A stretch of 64,000 bases of DNA from Iris pallida. Lineage: Eukaryota; Streptophyta; Magnoliopsida; Asparagales; Iridaceae. The position numbers were made by a program, and so were the translations under genes. The stretch covers positions 11,964,198-12,028,197 of the forward strand of contig JANAVB010033216.1 in assembly GCA_029216955.1 (NCBI GenBank), written 5' to 3'. The notes under the pieces were generated by a model. The model did not search any database, had not been told where the DNA came from, and saw nothing but the letters and a program-made list of their open reading frames with translations. The first letter of the stretch is position 1. Each line of letters begins with the position of its first letter. Shown in pieces: positions 53,998 through 64,000 of the stretch.

Positions 53998-54145
53998 ATT
54001 AAACGTCGGTATCGATCAGTATCGGTGAGTATCAGTATTGGCCGGTATCGAATTGGGACTTGCCAAACTCTATCAGTATCAGCCGTATTGTATCGATATC
54101 AAGTATCAGCCGTATTCTATCGATATCGGCCGATACTGCAAACTA
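53998..54145. repeat. TATCGG/TATCAG repeat cluster upstream of the second hAT gene
   Basis: A dozen GTATCGG, GTATCAG and CGATATC words over 150 bp, like the subterminal clusters of the 22950-28578 element. Probably the degraded 5' subterminal region of the hAT that follows. 53862-53997 has no features. Confidence 0.6.
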
Positions 54146-54189
54146 TTGCTCATTTGTTGAGAATTTGTAGGAAGGCGTATCCTCTCAAA

Positions 54190-56140
54190 TAACAAATGGA
54201 GAATACTTAAAGTTGAAACAAACTTCGAAAGAAGCCGAAGAGAAGTTCAAGCCAGAGGGCATTCCACTTCCACCCCCTCTTTCAATGTCATCTCATGAAG
54301 GATTAAACCCCTTTCGATTAGGAGGTTATGATATGAAGAAGACGAAGGAATCCAATGGACAATTGAAGAAAACATTCAACAATAAGAACCACTACCAATT
54401 GAAGATGCTCATTGTAGGTATGTTTTACACTAGAGGTTTGTCGTTCCACCTTGCAAAGAATCCTTATTATGTCGTGAACAATCCATTTAGCGGTTTTATT
54501 CCGCCCGGATATAATGCATTAAGAACATCCTTGCTTGAGGAATCGAGAAGTCATATTGAAGAATTGTTCGCTCCGATCAAGGATACTTGAAACTTGAAAG
54601 GCAAAGAGAGTTATTATCGTCTTTGCTGGGTGGATAGAGGCCTTTTACTAACGTCACGTCTATGATGGATGGTGCGTCCATATTCTTGAAGGCGGTTAAC
54701 ACGAGGGGGAGTCAAGGACAAATTCTATATTGCTAGGTTGATGGAAGAAATCGTTAAATAAGTTGGACCAAGAAATCTAATCCAAATTATCAACGATAAT
54801 GCTTCGGTTTGCGAGGCATCAAGATTAGTGATCGAGGGAAAGTATGCTACTATCTTTTGGACTCCATGTGTGGTGCACATTAGAACCTTGTTTTGAAAGG
54901 TATTTGTGTGACAAAGAACACGACGTCTCGAAGAATGTCATTGGATTATGGGGATAGCCGAAGACACAAACTTCACTAAAAAAATTCATAGTTAACCACT
55001 CTTTGCGTTTGGCTTTGGCAATGTTCAATGAGATTGTTTCCTTGAAGTTGTTGTCCATTGCGGAAACAAGATTTGCATCGGTGGTTGTGATGCTTAAACA
55101 ATTCAAGATCATCAAGCAAGGTCTCCAATCCTTAGTAATTAGCGACAGATGGAATACTTACTGTGTGGATCATAATGGGAAGACATAAGTATCGAGACTA
55201 AACTCTTGGAAGATGAAGAATGGTGGAGTAAAGTGGATTACATTCTTTTTCACCGTATATCTATGAATTGTTGAGGTATGCGGATACGCCTTGTCTCCAC
55301 TTGATTTATGAAATATAAGACTATGATCGAGAAAGCAAGAGATGTTATATATAAAGAAGAAAGGAGAAGAGAGGAAGAGCCAACACCTTTTTATAAAGGG
55401 TTATACGAAATAGTAATGCATCGTTGCAAGAGTAATACTCCACTTGATTGCTTTTCACATTCATTGAATCTAAGGCGATATGACTTTTAGACTCTTAATT
55501 TAGTTTACATATTATTTTTTATTCAAATTATTCCATATGATTTAAATCAAATGTGGTAAATTATCTTGTATAAGTATTATTCTTAAGATTGGCTTTGTGC
55601 AAGTAAAAATAGTGGTCGCACCTTATGGATATTCAGAAATTCAGAAGAAGAAATAAGTGTTTGATGAGATATAATCCAAGTGATAATGATTTGACAAGAG
55701 TGAAAGATGAATTATCTAAGATTTGGGTGCTTGGATAGTTTCTAATCTTTTGATTTGTTGAGAGAGAGATGGATTATGGAACCAAGGGCTTGGTGGATCA
55801 TTTATGGGTATTCGCTACCTTTGCTTCAAAGCTTCTCGGACAACCATCTTCTTCCTCTTGTTGTGAGAGAACTTTGTCGACTTACTCATTCACCCACTTC
55901 AGGAGCTAAAGATTTAATATATGTCCATTCCAACTACCACCTTCTTGCAAGGAGAAATGGAGAATACACAAAAGGAGAAAGCAATTTGTGGGATATTTGA
56001 GGTGATCTCTTTGATCCTTTTGAAGGTGTGTCTCCTGGAAGTGGCAAATTTAAGTCTTGATGACCAGAGATAGAGGTAATGTTATTGATCGATGACGAGC
56101 ATCTTGATGGGAGTGACACCATTGCTTCTCGAAGGCAGTG
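54190..56140 (+). pseudogene. Second hAT transposase, heavily degraded
   Basis: DUF659/hAT-dimerisation transposase on the plus strand, in many frames. 54213-54590: NHYQLKMLIVGMFYTRGLSF then HLAKNPYYVVNNPFSGFIPP, GYNALRTSLLEESRSHIEEL. Then about 54770-54890 LIQIINDNASVCEASRLVIE and ATIFWTPCVVH; 55003-55190 LKLLSIAETRFASVVVMLKQ and LQSLVISDRWNTY; 55308-55490 TMIEKARDVIYKEE and NTPLDCFSHSLNLRRYDF; 55755-56000 WWIIYGYSLPLLQ, KDLIYVHSNYHLLARRNGEY. At least eight frameshifts or stops. It belongs to a different hAT subfamily from the 23894-26934 gene (no close sequence match). The BED finger was not found. Confidence 0.8.
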
Positions 56141-56917
56141 ACTACAACTTCAACGCTCCTTTCATTTTGCTCTTATATAAACTAATGATGTGTTGCATGT
56201 AATATTTTTTTGAATGTATGAATGACTAATGATGTCGTGACATGTAATATTTTGGTTATATGAACGACTAATTATGTGGTGACATGTAATATTTACGATA
56301 TATGAACAACTAATTATTAGTTATTATGGAAACTATCTAAACTTTGTTGTCATTGTTAATTATTAATAGCGTGTTTGTTGACAAAATTCAAGTTTTTTGA
56401 TGAGTTGCGTGCAATCAAACCCCGTGTGCCTCTCACATGTGTAAAGCATGTGTGTTGTCCTAATTTATAAAGTTCCCATGTCGTCGTGTCGGTGACTCGG
56501 TAACTTGTCACCGTGTCCATATTGGTGCAACATTCATCATGAATCTAGATCGATCCTTAGATCATCGAAAGTAAACATCTAGTCACGTATGTGAAAGGGT
56601 TCACATGTGACAATTCACGCATCAGATGCATGTACATATGTGAAGGTGTTCGTATTGGGTGATCTAGCGTAGTGTATCTGAACGCTTTCGCCACTGGTAC
56701 GTATGTGTACTTACAAATCCACATTAGGAATGAACCCCTAGAATCCCGAGATTACCTTATGGAGACAAACTTCACCTTATAACCTTATGAGCCATTATGA
56801 CATTATGTGCTAATCTGATATTGATTTACATATCATGCACATATCAAAACAATATGTTTTGAAAGCAACTACAGCCTAAATCCAGCTTGACTTGTAATTT
56901 TGAGTTATGATACCACT
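56141..56917. other. 3' flank of the second hAT, no gene
   Basis: A repeated phrase, gactaat(g/t)atgt(c/g)gtgacatgtaatattt..tatatgaac, occurs three times at 56180-56310. The rest is single-copy AT-rich DNA. The hAT right terminus could not be placed. Confidence 0.5.
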
Positions 56918-57162
56918 TGTTAGGAATGGAGTGAAATCCGAACCAGGGTTGAACCATGAGGCACGATATTGGACTTGACCAATATGACTTAAAAGGGACC
57001 TCCTTACTAAGTCCGGGAGCAATTACATATATCTACGTTTCATCCTCTCACTTTCTATTCGATCTGTTCTATCTAATGTGTAACTAAACTTTCTATACAA
57101 CTCCCTTTATATAGTTACTGTCGGTCGTGAGTGCTCAACTGGATGCGGGATAGAACCCAACA
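56918..57162 (-). repeat. LTR remnant with adjacent PBS
   Basis: Plus strand tgttaggaatgg ... gaacccaaca; on the minus strand a 245-bp LTR (TG...CA) with a TATA-like actatataaaggg. Just left of it, minus strand, tggtatcataac (56904-56915) resembles an initiator tRNA-Met type primer site. No coding part remains. Confidence 0.65.
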
Positions 57163-57343
57163 CAAATCTTCCTTGACATGTACTCAACCGTGGAAAGAGC
57201 CAAACGTAGAAGACCTTTATCTTAATAGTTGTACCTGGATTCAATGTTAAAACTGGATCCCTTTATTGGTTTTGTACCTTCATATCTGTATAAATTTTGG
57301 GTGCGGTGGAGGTCTCTATAATGCCGACTTCTGCAGATACTTC

Positions 57344-57506
57344 TGTTTTATTTTTGAGATGAGGTAAGTCAATGACCGTCCTTATCTGGGCTACTAGGAC
57401 CATGACCTCCTCCCATTAATTATTATTTTCCTGGCTGGGATTCAAACTTATGCCCACTCCTCCCCCTCCTTACCATTGCTACCACGGAACCACCCCCTCT
57501 GGTGGT
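57344..57506 (-). mobile_element. tRNA-derived SINE with 15-bp target duplication
   Basis: On the minus strand: TTCCGTGGTAGCAATGG (A-box-like) near 57488-57472 and GTTTGAATCCCAGCC (B-box-like) near 57445-57430, then a body ending in tcatctcaaaaataaaacag. Flanking direct repeats ttctgcagatacttc (57329-57343) and ttctgcatatacttc (57507-57521) differ at one base. The length of 163 bp suits a plant SINE. Confidence 0.8.
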
Positions 57507-57521
57507 TTCTGCATATACTTC

Positions 57522-57971
57522 AAACCAGATTCTGGAAAACATGATAGTCATGAAACAAGATTCTATCTTCCGGAGGTGTATGGATAAATTATGATCTTCA
57601 AAATGATCGTAAACCTTAGAATCAATAATCTGTAACCTTACATGCAGTAATTGCATTAACTAGGAAACCCCAAAAATAACCTGGACACTTATCTGTAGAC
57701 CGCTTGGTGTACCACTCGGTTGACAGCCAAGACTCGCTGAAGCATCTCAAGAAAAATGGAAAGAGGAAGAAAATCATTTCAGACTGTTGAACCTAAACAT
57801 TTCAGACTCTGTTGAACCTAACTTGTCTTGTGTTTTAAGTTTTTGTTTTTGAGAGAAATCTTCTTGTAATTGGCTCTTCATTTTGTTAATTCATTAGATA
57901 TCTCATACACTAGGGTAGAATTGAGCACGTTAACTAACATCAATGCGGTCATATTATTTGTTTGCTGCAAG
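57522..57971. other. SCPL late intron
   Basis: Short repeat cagactctgttgaacctaa/cagactgttgaacctaaaca at 57780-57830. AT-rich, ends in a weak acceptor (gctgcaag). Confidence 0.5.
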
Positions 57972-58060
57972 GTTATAGAAAGGTGGAATGACTCCCTGTC
58001 CACGGTGCTCCCCGCCCTCAGGAAACTAATGAAAGCTGGTATCCGTGTCTGGGTCTAGAG
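57972..58060 (+). pseudogene. SCPL penultimate recognisable exon
   Basis: VIERWNDSLSTVLPALRKLM then KAGIRVWV, TAG. This is the V-I-x-x-W-N-D-S ... L-x-x-A-G-x-R-x-W-V-(Y/F)-S-G-D segment just before the catalytic Asp of SCPLs; the aromatic residue has become a stop, and the GD following is missing at the exon border (donor gag|gtacat). Confidence 0.8.
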
Positions 58061-58126
58061 GTACATTAAACATCATCTCTTTTCATCGACTGATAACAAC
58101 AAGAATAGTGCTACTTTCACTCATAG

Positions 58127-58418
58127 GTTATATGTTCAGATGGTCGAGTTCCAGTGACATCCACTAGGTACAGCATCAACTCAATGCGGCTATGTAGTAG
58201 GAAAGGACGGTGGGGAGGGTGGAGAGTGTGGCTCCACAAGGAGGAGCAGGTGGCAGGGTGGCTGGTGGAGTATAAGGAGGGATTCACGCTTGTCACACTG
58301 CCAGTGGAGCTGGTCACCAGGTTCCTGTCTTCGTCCCCGATCAGTCCCTCACCCTCGTCTTCCACTTCCTCCAGTCAGACTCTTCCTGCCACACGGTTTC
58401 CCTGGCGATTGGAATAAC
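58127..58418 (+). pseudogene. SCPL last exon
   Basis: DGRVPVTSTRYSINSMRL, then the EEQVAGWLVEYKEGFTLVT segment, then a frameshift and, in the new frame, GAGHQVPVFVPDQSLTLVFH and FLQSDSS. GAGHQVP contains the catalytic His. The Gly/Trp-rich RKGRWGGWRVWLHKE region replaces the usual PWYPWY segment. The start is uncertain (58127 or 58140). Confidence 0.82.
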
Positions 58419-58604
58419 CCGTCCATTATTGTTGTACCTTAGGCTGCTTCTGTTGTGTTATGACAGGCAAATCATGAAATGGCAAAGGCCATTAGGGTGT
58501 GTATTGAGATGAACGTTGTGTAATCTGAATTGTGCTAATGGTACTGAGCGGAATCCTCCTCTAATGCAAGATCGTGCCGTATATCTGCAGTCACTTGCTT
58601 TCTA

Positions 58605-59282
58605 ATGGAAGCAACCAATTGGACTCGCGATGAAGTTAGGAAGAATTGGCATTGCATCCTCAATGTTCACGAGCCACCAAAGCAACTATGCGATCTTATC
58701 CTCAGTGACGCTAGAGGGATCCAGTTACATCAGAACGTAATGCTTTGTATGGATAACCGGTACAAGAAACGGAAAATAATTGTGCTTATGGTTGCTTCTC
58801 TGGCCTACTATTTGGTTGATCAGAAATGGCAAGAACGTTGAGTCTTTATATGCCACTTTCTTTTATTTTCTTCTTTTTCCTCCTCTTTCCTTTATCTTTA
58901 AGCTTGCAGTGCTGAATTCTAATCAAATACATGTCCGCGAATATTCAGTTTGTTCTAATTGGAACATACTATGAAACAATATTCCTTGCCATTTCGAAAA
59001 CCTCTGGACGGTGTAGTGAAAGTATCAGAGCAATCGAACCTCGAGTCATTGTGTGATTATGTGAAATTCAAAAGAATAATGGTGCTAATACAGGTCTCTA
59101 CTTACAAAGAGGACAAGAAGAAGTTGCAGAATCTGTGGATGAGCGGAATCTGCCACACCAAATTTATATTGCAGACAATGTCAGGTATATATTTTTTTGT
59201 CCAGGTTTGCACAAATTTCATAAGCTATATCTTTTATAAACTCCTTGTCCTATATTTTCAATGCCGTCCCAAATCTGGATAG
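58605..59282 (+). other. Unrecognised ORFs, possible exon remnants
   Basis: Two open stretches I cannot assign. 58605-58841 (78 codons): WTRDEVRKNWHCILNVHEPP, KQLCDLILSDARGIQLHQNV, YKKRKIIVLMVASLAYYLVD. 58959-59282: PLDGVVKVSEQSNLESLCDY, VQISTYKEDKK-like VSTYKEDKKKLQNLWMSGIC. Codon pattern and charge distribution look protein-like, more than in neighbouring noise. They may be exons of one host gene or of an unknown repeat. No start or splice evidence is strong. Confidence 0.3.
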
Positions 59283-60011
59283 AGTGTTGCGTCAGGTAGC
59301 CGACAACTGGAGTAAATTAAGCATTGTCGTATCTCTATAAAATGAATCACTTGTATCCCAAATTAAATGCAGTCTGCCTGGAGGAGTGGTTCATCCAGGC
59401 CCAGGGTTTGCTCGATGAAACCTAATCTTGAACAACCCTTGTGGTGTTAGTGCTCCAGTGAGCCTAACCATATGTCTCCACTCCTTCCGCAACTTTCTAT
59501 CTGAAGTTAGGCGTATAGGATTGTGCACACAACTCTGAAGACAGTGGGACTGATATCAGTCGATATCAATTGGGTCTATCAGTCTAGTCAAGTTCATAAT
59601 CTGTCTCTTATGACAGCAGTATAGCATCCCAGTGAAAGAGCAAAACCGTCGAAGTTTGTGGTATTGGCCTCTCAAAGAATGATATCCTCATTGGGTTGGA
59701 CAAATATGTTAACCTTAATGAAAGTATAATTAGAACCCTGTAGTTGTGATTTGATCCTTAGCCCTATTAAGAAAAAGAAATACATAATATTGATAAAGCT
59801 CAAAGTTTGATAGGAAAAAGAAAAAAAGAGAGAGTAAAGGTGGAGTTTCTTGAATCAAATCTTGTTTTTTTTTTTGGAGATTCCTAATAGACGAGTTCGA
59901 CTTAGATGCATAAATCTTATTCCTAGAAAGAGTGGCCATTGCTTTATACCCATCTGTATATTGATTCAGATTCGAAAATTGATGCGCAGTCATCTTTCTT
60001 TAACATAGAAC
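59283..60011. other. Intergenic, no recognised feature
   Basis: AT-rich. ttgatatcgactgatatcagtcc-like inverted text near 59545-59570. No gene seen on either strand. Confidence 0.5.
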
Positions 60012-60119
60012 TGTTAGATTATATTTCTAATGTAAATATGGCCCATAAGTCCAAATGTAGACACTATATATATTGTAACAAACCCTAGCAATGAGAACAA
60101 GCCATTATTATTTCCTACA
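60012..60119 (+). repeat. Copia D 5' LTR (108 bp)
   Basis: tgttagatta...tttcctaca, TG...CA, with cactatatatat as a TATA-like element. Unusually short. The boundary is set by the adjacent PBS. Confidence 0.75.
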
Positions 60120-60132
60120 TGGTATCAGAGCC
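60120..60132 (+). other. Copia D primer-binding site
   Basis: tggtatcagagcc, initiator tRNA-Met type, directly after the LTR. Confidence 0.92.
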
Positions 60133-60246
60133 TCCCGAAAAACCCTAGCCGCCAGACTCTACATCTCCCTTCCCCTCCCGGTTCCGACTGAGCTGTCCGT
60201 CGATTCGCGACGTTCCGCCAATCCCGTGCCTGACCGCTCCCGCGCC

Positions 60247-60395
60247 GGTCAGCGCCGATCCGCCGCCGTACGCGCCCGCCACCGTACGCGCCCGCCGCCG
60301 TACGCGCCGCAGACCCGCCGCCGTACGCGCCCGCCACCGTACGCGCCCGCCGCCGTACGCGCCGCAGACCCGCCGCCGTACGCGCCTGCAACTTG
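60247..60395. repeat. GC-rich tandem repeat in the Copia D leader
   Basis: CCGCCGTACGCGCCCG units (15-bp core, arranged in a 54-bp higher-order repeat ending gccgcagacc), about eight cores. It lies in the 830-bp leader between PBS and gag ATG. Confidence 0.85.
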
Positions 60396-60959
60396 CTGTA
60401 GTTGAGGTAGTTTTCCTTAATTGCGTAAGTGAGAGTGGCTTTCTACTGGGGCAGTTGGAAGAGGACGAAGATTCTATTGTCCTTGGTTCTGGTGGAGTTA
60501 CCACAATGACTTCATCTCTATCAATTGATTTCTTTTCCAAACAGTATCAGAGTGGCAACTCCCTTCCTCTTCTTCTTCTTCGGCTTTAGTTTTAGATTGA
60601 CATATTTACTGCTTCGGAAGATATTACAGGATTTTTTGGTTTTTTTTATATCACAAAGCAAAGCAAAAGCTTCTTCGGTTTGTGAGCAAGAAGCGTTGAG
60701 TTAGGTGAGTCGGAATTTTTGTACAAAGCAAAGCAAAAATTTCCTCACCGATCCCGGCGCCCGACTGCACCGGCCGTCCCCTACGCGCCTGACTGCGGCA
60801 GATTAGTCGGAGTTGTACAAACTTTTGTACACCCGACATCCGCTCGCCCCTACGCGCCAGATCCGGCGTCCCTGATCGCGGCCAATTCGCCGCCGACCCC
60901 GTCCATCAGCGGTCGATTCGTCGGAGTTGTACAAATTTTTTTTACACCCGACATCCGCG

Positions 60960-62429
60960 ATGACAGATGATGCTGCGTCCAGCTACTCCGTCACGACTGG
61001 TGGTGGCGGTGCACACAACCCAAATTATCCTAATCCGAAGGATCCATATTTTCTGAGTTCTGCTGATCAACCAGGAAATATCATTACTCCTATTGTTTTC
61101 CGTGGACCGAACTATGCTGAGTGGTCTCGGTCGATACGTCTCTCCCTGATCTCTAGGCGAAAGATCACTTTTCTGGAAGGTACTGAAGTCAAACCTGTTA
61201 ATGATGCTAGCAAATTACTTGATTGGAGATGCGTGCAAGCACTATTGGTTTAATGGGTTCTTAATACCATTGATCCGTCTATGAAGAAATCTTTGTCGTA
61301 CTTTGAGGAGGTTTGTCCATTGTGAAACTTGTTGGAGAAAAGATTTGTTGTTAGCAATGGCACTCGGAAGCAACAAATTAAGGTGGCGTTGGCTGAGTGC
61401 AAACAAACGGCTTCGATGTCTGTGGAAACCTACTTTGGAAATTTGCAGTCTTTGTGGGATGAACAAGCTGCTTATTTCCCATGGCCTACTTGTACCTGTG
61501 GTGAACTTGCTGCAAAGCTACAGGTTATGTGGGATGAAGACCACTTTCAGGACTTTATGTATGGGTTGAATTCTGAGTTGTATGGTCATACTCGATCTAA
61601 TCTTTTTGCTCAGGATCCTCAGCCAAGTTTAGATCGGGCATACCAGGCAGTCCGTGAGGAGGAGGATATGCAAAAATCTCAGGTCCAATCCGCTACTGAG
61701 GAGGTGATGACGCTGGTTATCAAGACTTCATCTCGTATTTCTACTGCTTCTAATAGTAGCACCTCAGATTTCAGGGACAAATCAGGTATGATCTGTACTC
61801 ATTGCAAGAAAATAGGTCATGATGTTGCAACTTGCTTTGCCAAGATTGACTATCCAGAGTGGTGGGAGACTCGTCCTCGGCGTGAGGGCGTACGTGGTGC
61901 TGGTAGTGGCAGAGGCCCGACACCACAACAGAGACGTGATGGGGGACGTGGTGTTGGTGGCGCAGGGGTTGTTCATCATGTCGCCGCTGCTGGTCATGGT
62001 GTCCCTGCTAGTCTTGCTGGCAGTTCGGCAGATATGATGCATGGAGGTTATCCTTCACCACTCTCAAGTGAACAATGGCAGAAACTGATGGGCTTGCTGG
62101 GTAACGACAATCCTTCTAACCCTGGTCCTTCAAACTCTGATCGTCTGATGGGTAAGAATTCTTCTGTCCCTTGGATATTCGATACTGGGGCTACTCTTCA
62201 TGCGACAGGTTCTCGTGATTGTTTAGTTGATTGCTTTGAGGGCCCTGTCTGTCCTGTGACTTTGCCTGATAGGAGCACTATTGAGGCTGTTCTAAGAGGC
62301 AAAGTATTTTTGACTGATTCATTGGTGTTGACGGATGTTCTTTATATTCCGACATTGACTTGCAATTTGATCTCTGTCTCATAATTGATTGGTGCCAAAA
62401 ATTGTGATATGTTATTTACTCCTGATTTG
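60960..62429 (+). pseudogene. Copia D gag and protease start
   Basis: ATG 60960 (MTDDAASSYS). UBN2-type gag: IITPIVFRGPNYAEWSRSIR, LSLISRRKITFLEGTEVKP, then stops at 61251 and 61323 in the same frame, VETYFGNLQSLWDEQAAYFP, DFMYGLNSELYGHTRSNLF, DPQPSLDRAYQAVREEEDMQ. CCHC knuckle CTHCKKIGHDVATC at about 61797-61838, then a Gly/Arg-rich stretch (RGAGSGRGPTPQQRRDGGRG). Protease WIFDTGATLHATGS at about 62172 and LTDVLYIPTLTCNLISVS, a third in-frame stop (TAA, 62382-62384, family has Gln), LIGAKNC. One frame throughout, three stops, no frameshift. Confidence 0.88.
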
Positions 62430-64000
62430 TGTAATGCCCCAGTCCCAAAATATGTAGGACTAGAAATGTAGACATGCCAGCTGTATACATACGAAGTACA
62501 CTCCAATATATGAAAACTTCGTATGAATACATAAGCTGTAAAAATGCAGTAGAACCATAACTAATCTTATCCACACAAAATAAATGAATAAAAGATTTCA
62601 TATAATGATAATGATTTGTCTTGATACAATATGCTGGGCGGAGACAAATCCACTACCGACAAGTAAAGGAAAAATACATGAGAAAAGAAATAATTTTGGC
62701 GAGCGAAGCGAAGACGATCCAAATGCAATCATCCTCGAAGAAATAGCGATGATCACGGCTAGAGCTAGAACACCTGCGAAAGACAATAGCACACACCTGG
62801 CGAGATAACCAGGTCCTCAGAGGGACGTAACAAGACACATAATATCATGCCATATAAACTGAATAAATATTGCTCAAATAAATAAGGGATGCTTGCAATA
62901 GGGTACCTAACCGTACTATAGTGAATATGCAATAAAGAACAAACCTTTGACGCATGGGCCAGATCAGGAATATCAGGAATCAGGACCGTATCTCCCACTG
63001 AAGATAACCGGCAATCAGGACCGTACCTCCCACTGGAGATAACCGGCTATCAGGACCGTACCTCCCACTGGAGATAACCGGCTATCGGGACCGTACCTCC
63101 CATTGGAGATAACCGGCAATCAGGACAGTGCATATATGACCCATACATTAAGGAACTGTTCTTTCCACCCAATGCCTACTATGTTGTATCCACAACAGTA
63201 AACCTCTATAACCGCTAAGTCAAACTAAACATGCATCCTCTATTAGCGGTTAATCCCATCGCACGACTTGTACGTACCGGTGGCCAGCCAATCACGCACG
63301 TCCGTGTTCTACATGCGACACACAACTTCGTGGTACAACGTGTCAAGGCCAATGAATGCAACACACACAAGGTGGTCCCTTAAATCTAGGTTTAATGTGT
63401 AAGAAAATAATACATAGCAGAAAATATAAATGAACAGCAAGTTCTAACAGGTTATGCCATGTATCACAGTTTATTTGCATAAAGAAAATAATGAATGAAA
63501 TATGAGCTAAAATAAATAAACAGCAAATGGCAAGGTGTCTTGCCTGAGGGTGGTGCGAGATGAAGCAAAATCCAACAGTCAGAATCGTCAACACAAAAGT
63601 CAAAATCCACAAGGAGCTCCGGATGCTGAAACAAACATCACGAACGAGTTTGGAATAAAAGATATGCTTAGGAAATGCCTGTCCAAAAGTTAAATTCGGG
63701 AACAGGGGCAAAATCATAATTTCGGGTCAAAACGATGTCCACTGTTGGACCCGTTTTGCACCGAAATGCGTGCCAGTACCTACAGTCTCTAAAATCGTCA
63801 AACTACATGTCTACGGGTCCGGTTTGAGGATACGAACTCAACGGTATGTCCAGTTTTGGATTCCGATGAGCTGTGCACAAATTCGCCCGTTAGAGCGGGT
63901 TGCGGGCCCGCCAAACAGGCGTTCCACTCGACCTTCTCAGAATCGGACCAAACTTGGCATACAGGACCAGAAAAATGATACGGTCCTGCTGGCACAAGTT
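62430..64000. repeat. LTR of a further retrotransposon (probably Gypsy), truncated by window end
   Basis: Starts tgtaatgccccagtcccaaa right at the break in Copia D protease, like the TGTAGTGCCCCG and TGTCACGACCC starts of the other long LTRs here. No coding sequence up to 64000, which is consistent with a long LTR. Direction and total length are unknown. Confidence 0.6.
62979..63118. repeat. 35-bp tandem repeat, four copies
   Basis: atcaggaccgtacctcccac-tggagataaccggc(a/t), 35 bp, four consecutive copies with one to three differences each. Confidence 0.92.

Larger units (their letters stand above)
29455..58418 (+). pseudogene. Serine carboxypeptidase-like (SCPL) gene, broken and stretched by transposons
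   Basis: SCPL proteins are secreted or vacuolar alpha/beta-hydrolases (peptidase family S10) that act as carboxypeptidases or acyltransferases with a Ser-Asp-His triad. Five exons are recognisable in order and on one strand: 29455-29645, 47461-47568, 47711-47924, 57972-58060 and about 58127-58418. Exon 1 and exon 2 splice exactly into NGGPGCSSIAYGAAQELGPF. The Ser motif ESYAG (exon 3) and the His motif GAGHQVPVF (last exon) are still readable. Lesions: stop in exon 1 (after HYSG), frameshift before LWLNG, stop in exon 2 (FLV-stop-SNGS), frameshift in exon 3 at about 47792, a GA expansion before ESYAG, a stop at WV in the fourth exon, and a frameshift before GAGHQVP. The exons for roughly the middle third (lid region and catalytic Asp) were not found. 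No signal peptide is in frame with ATG 29455. It is a dead gene. Confidence 0.85.
60012..62429 (+). mobile_element. Copia D, 5' half, cut by another LTR element
   Basis: LTR 60012-60119, PBS, a long GC-rich leader, then gag-protease up to 62429, where an LTR beginning tgtaatgccccag interrupts it. The remainder of pol and the 3' LTR are outside the window. Confidence 0.82.

Noticed and set aside
57430..57500. tRNA gene on the minus strand
   Set aside because: Boxes are present, but the body and 15-bp flanking duplications fit a SINE; acceptor stem pairing is absent.

Overview
This window is nuclear DNA from a flowering plant, probably a eudicot with a large, transposon-rich genome; I cannot name the species. 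Evidence: GT-AG introns, Copia and Gypsy retrotransposons primed by initiator tRNA-Met, a plant L1-type LINE, hAT/MULE/PIF-Harbinger elements, a tRNA-derived SINE, and a serine carboxypeptidase-like (SCPL) gene of plant type. I see no intact host gene, rRNA, tRNA or CRISPR. The window is a graveyard of nested transposons in and around one broken SCPL gene.

Left part (1-17.4 kb): the 5' half of a MULE transposase gene on the minus strand, with the MULE end at 1540. Beside it lies a terminal-inverted-repeat (TIR) element (1551-17399) carrying a small spliced gene of possible plant-mobile-domain type. A minus-strand Gypsy element with very long (4.1 kb) LTRs (2440-14562) splits that gene. The TIR element holds arrays of a 26-bp hairpin built on AGGACTGCCA/TGGCAGTCCT.

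Middle-left (17.4-29.3 kb): a duplicate of SCPL exon 1 (17.5 kb); a PIF/Harbinger element (about 17.93-22.25 kb) with a frameshifted DDE transposase and an extra ORF with an RNase H1 N-terminal/viroplasmin-like domain; and a complete hAT element (22950-28578) with a perfect 8-bp target duplication and a nearly intact transposase on the minus strand.

Middle and right (29.4-58.4 kb): the SCPL pseudogene. Exon 1 (29455-29645) and exon 2 (47461-47568) join in frame to give the oxyanion-hole motif NGGPGCSS across a 17.8-kb intron. That intron holds a MULE-derived non-autonomous element (30094-30976, perfect 9-bp TSD) and a decayed Copia (31306-47104). The Copia was itself invaded by a LINE, a long-TIR MITE and a non-coding LTR element of LARD type (38479-45022, perfect TSD). 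Exon 3 (47711-47924) carries a GA microsatellite inside the catalytic GESYAG motif. The next gap holds a Copia remnant, a hAT-type MITE cut by a complete short-LTR Copia (49414-53674, perfect TSD), a second degraded hAT transposase, an LTR remnant and a SINE with a 15-bp target duplication. Two 3' SCPL exons follow (57972-58418).

Right end (58.4-64 kb): unrecognised possible exon remnants, then a Copia gag-protease region with a 108-bp LTR (60012 onward), interrupted at 62430 by the LTR of a further retrotransposon that runs off the window.

The genes do not form a pathway. What connects them is insertion history, which can be read from boundaries, target duplications and shared lesions. The most unusual items are the element-specific hairpin arrays, the viroplasmin-domain ORF inside the Harbinger element, the LARD, and the SCPL gene stretched over 29 kb.
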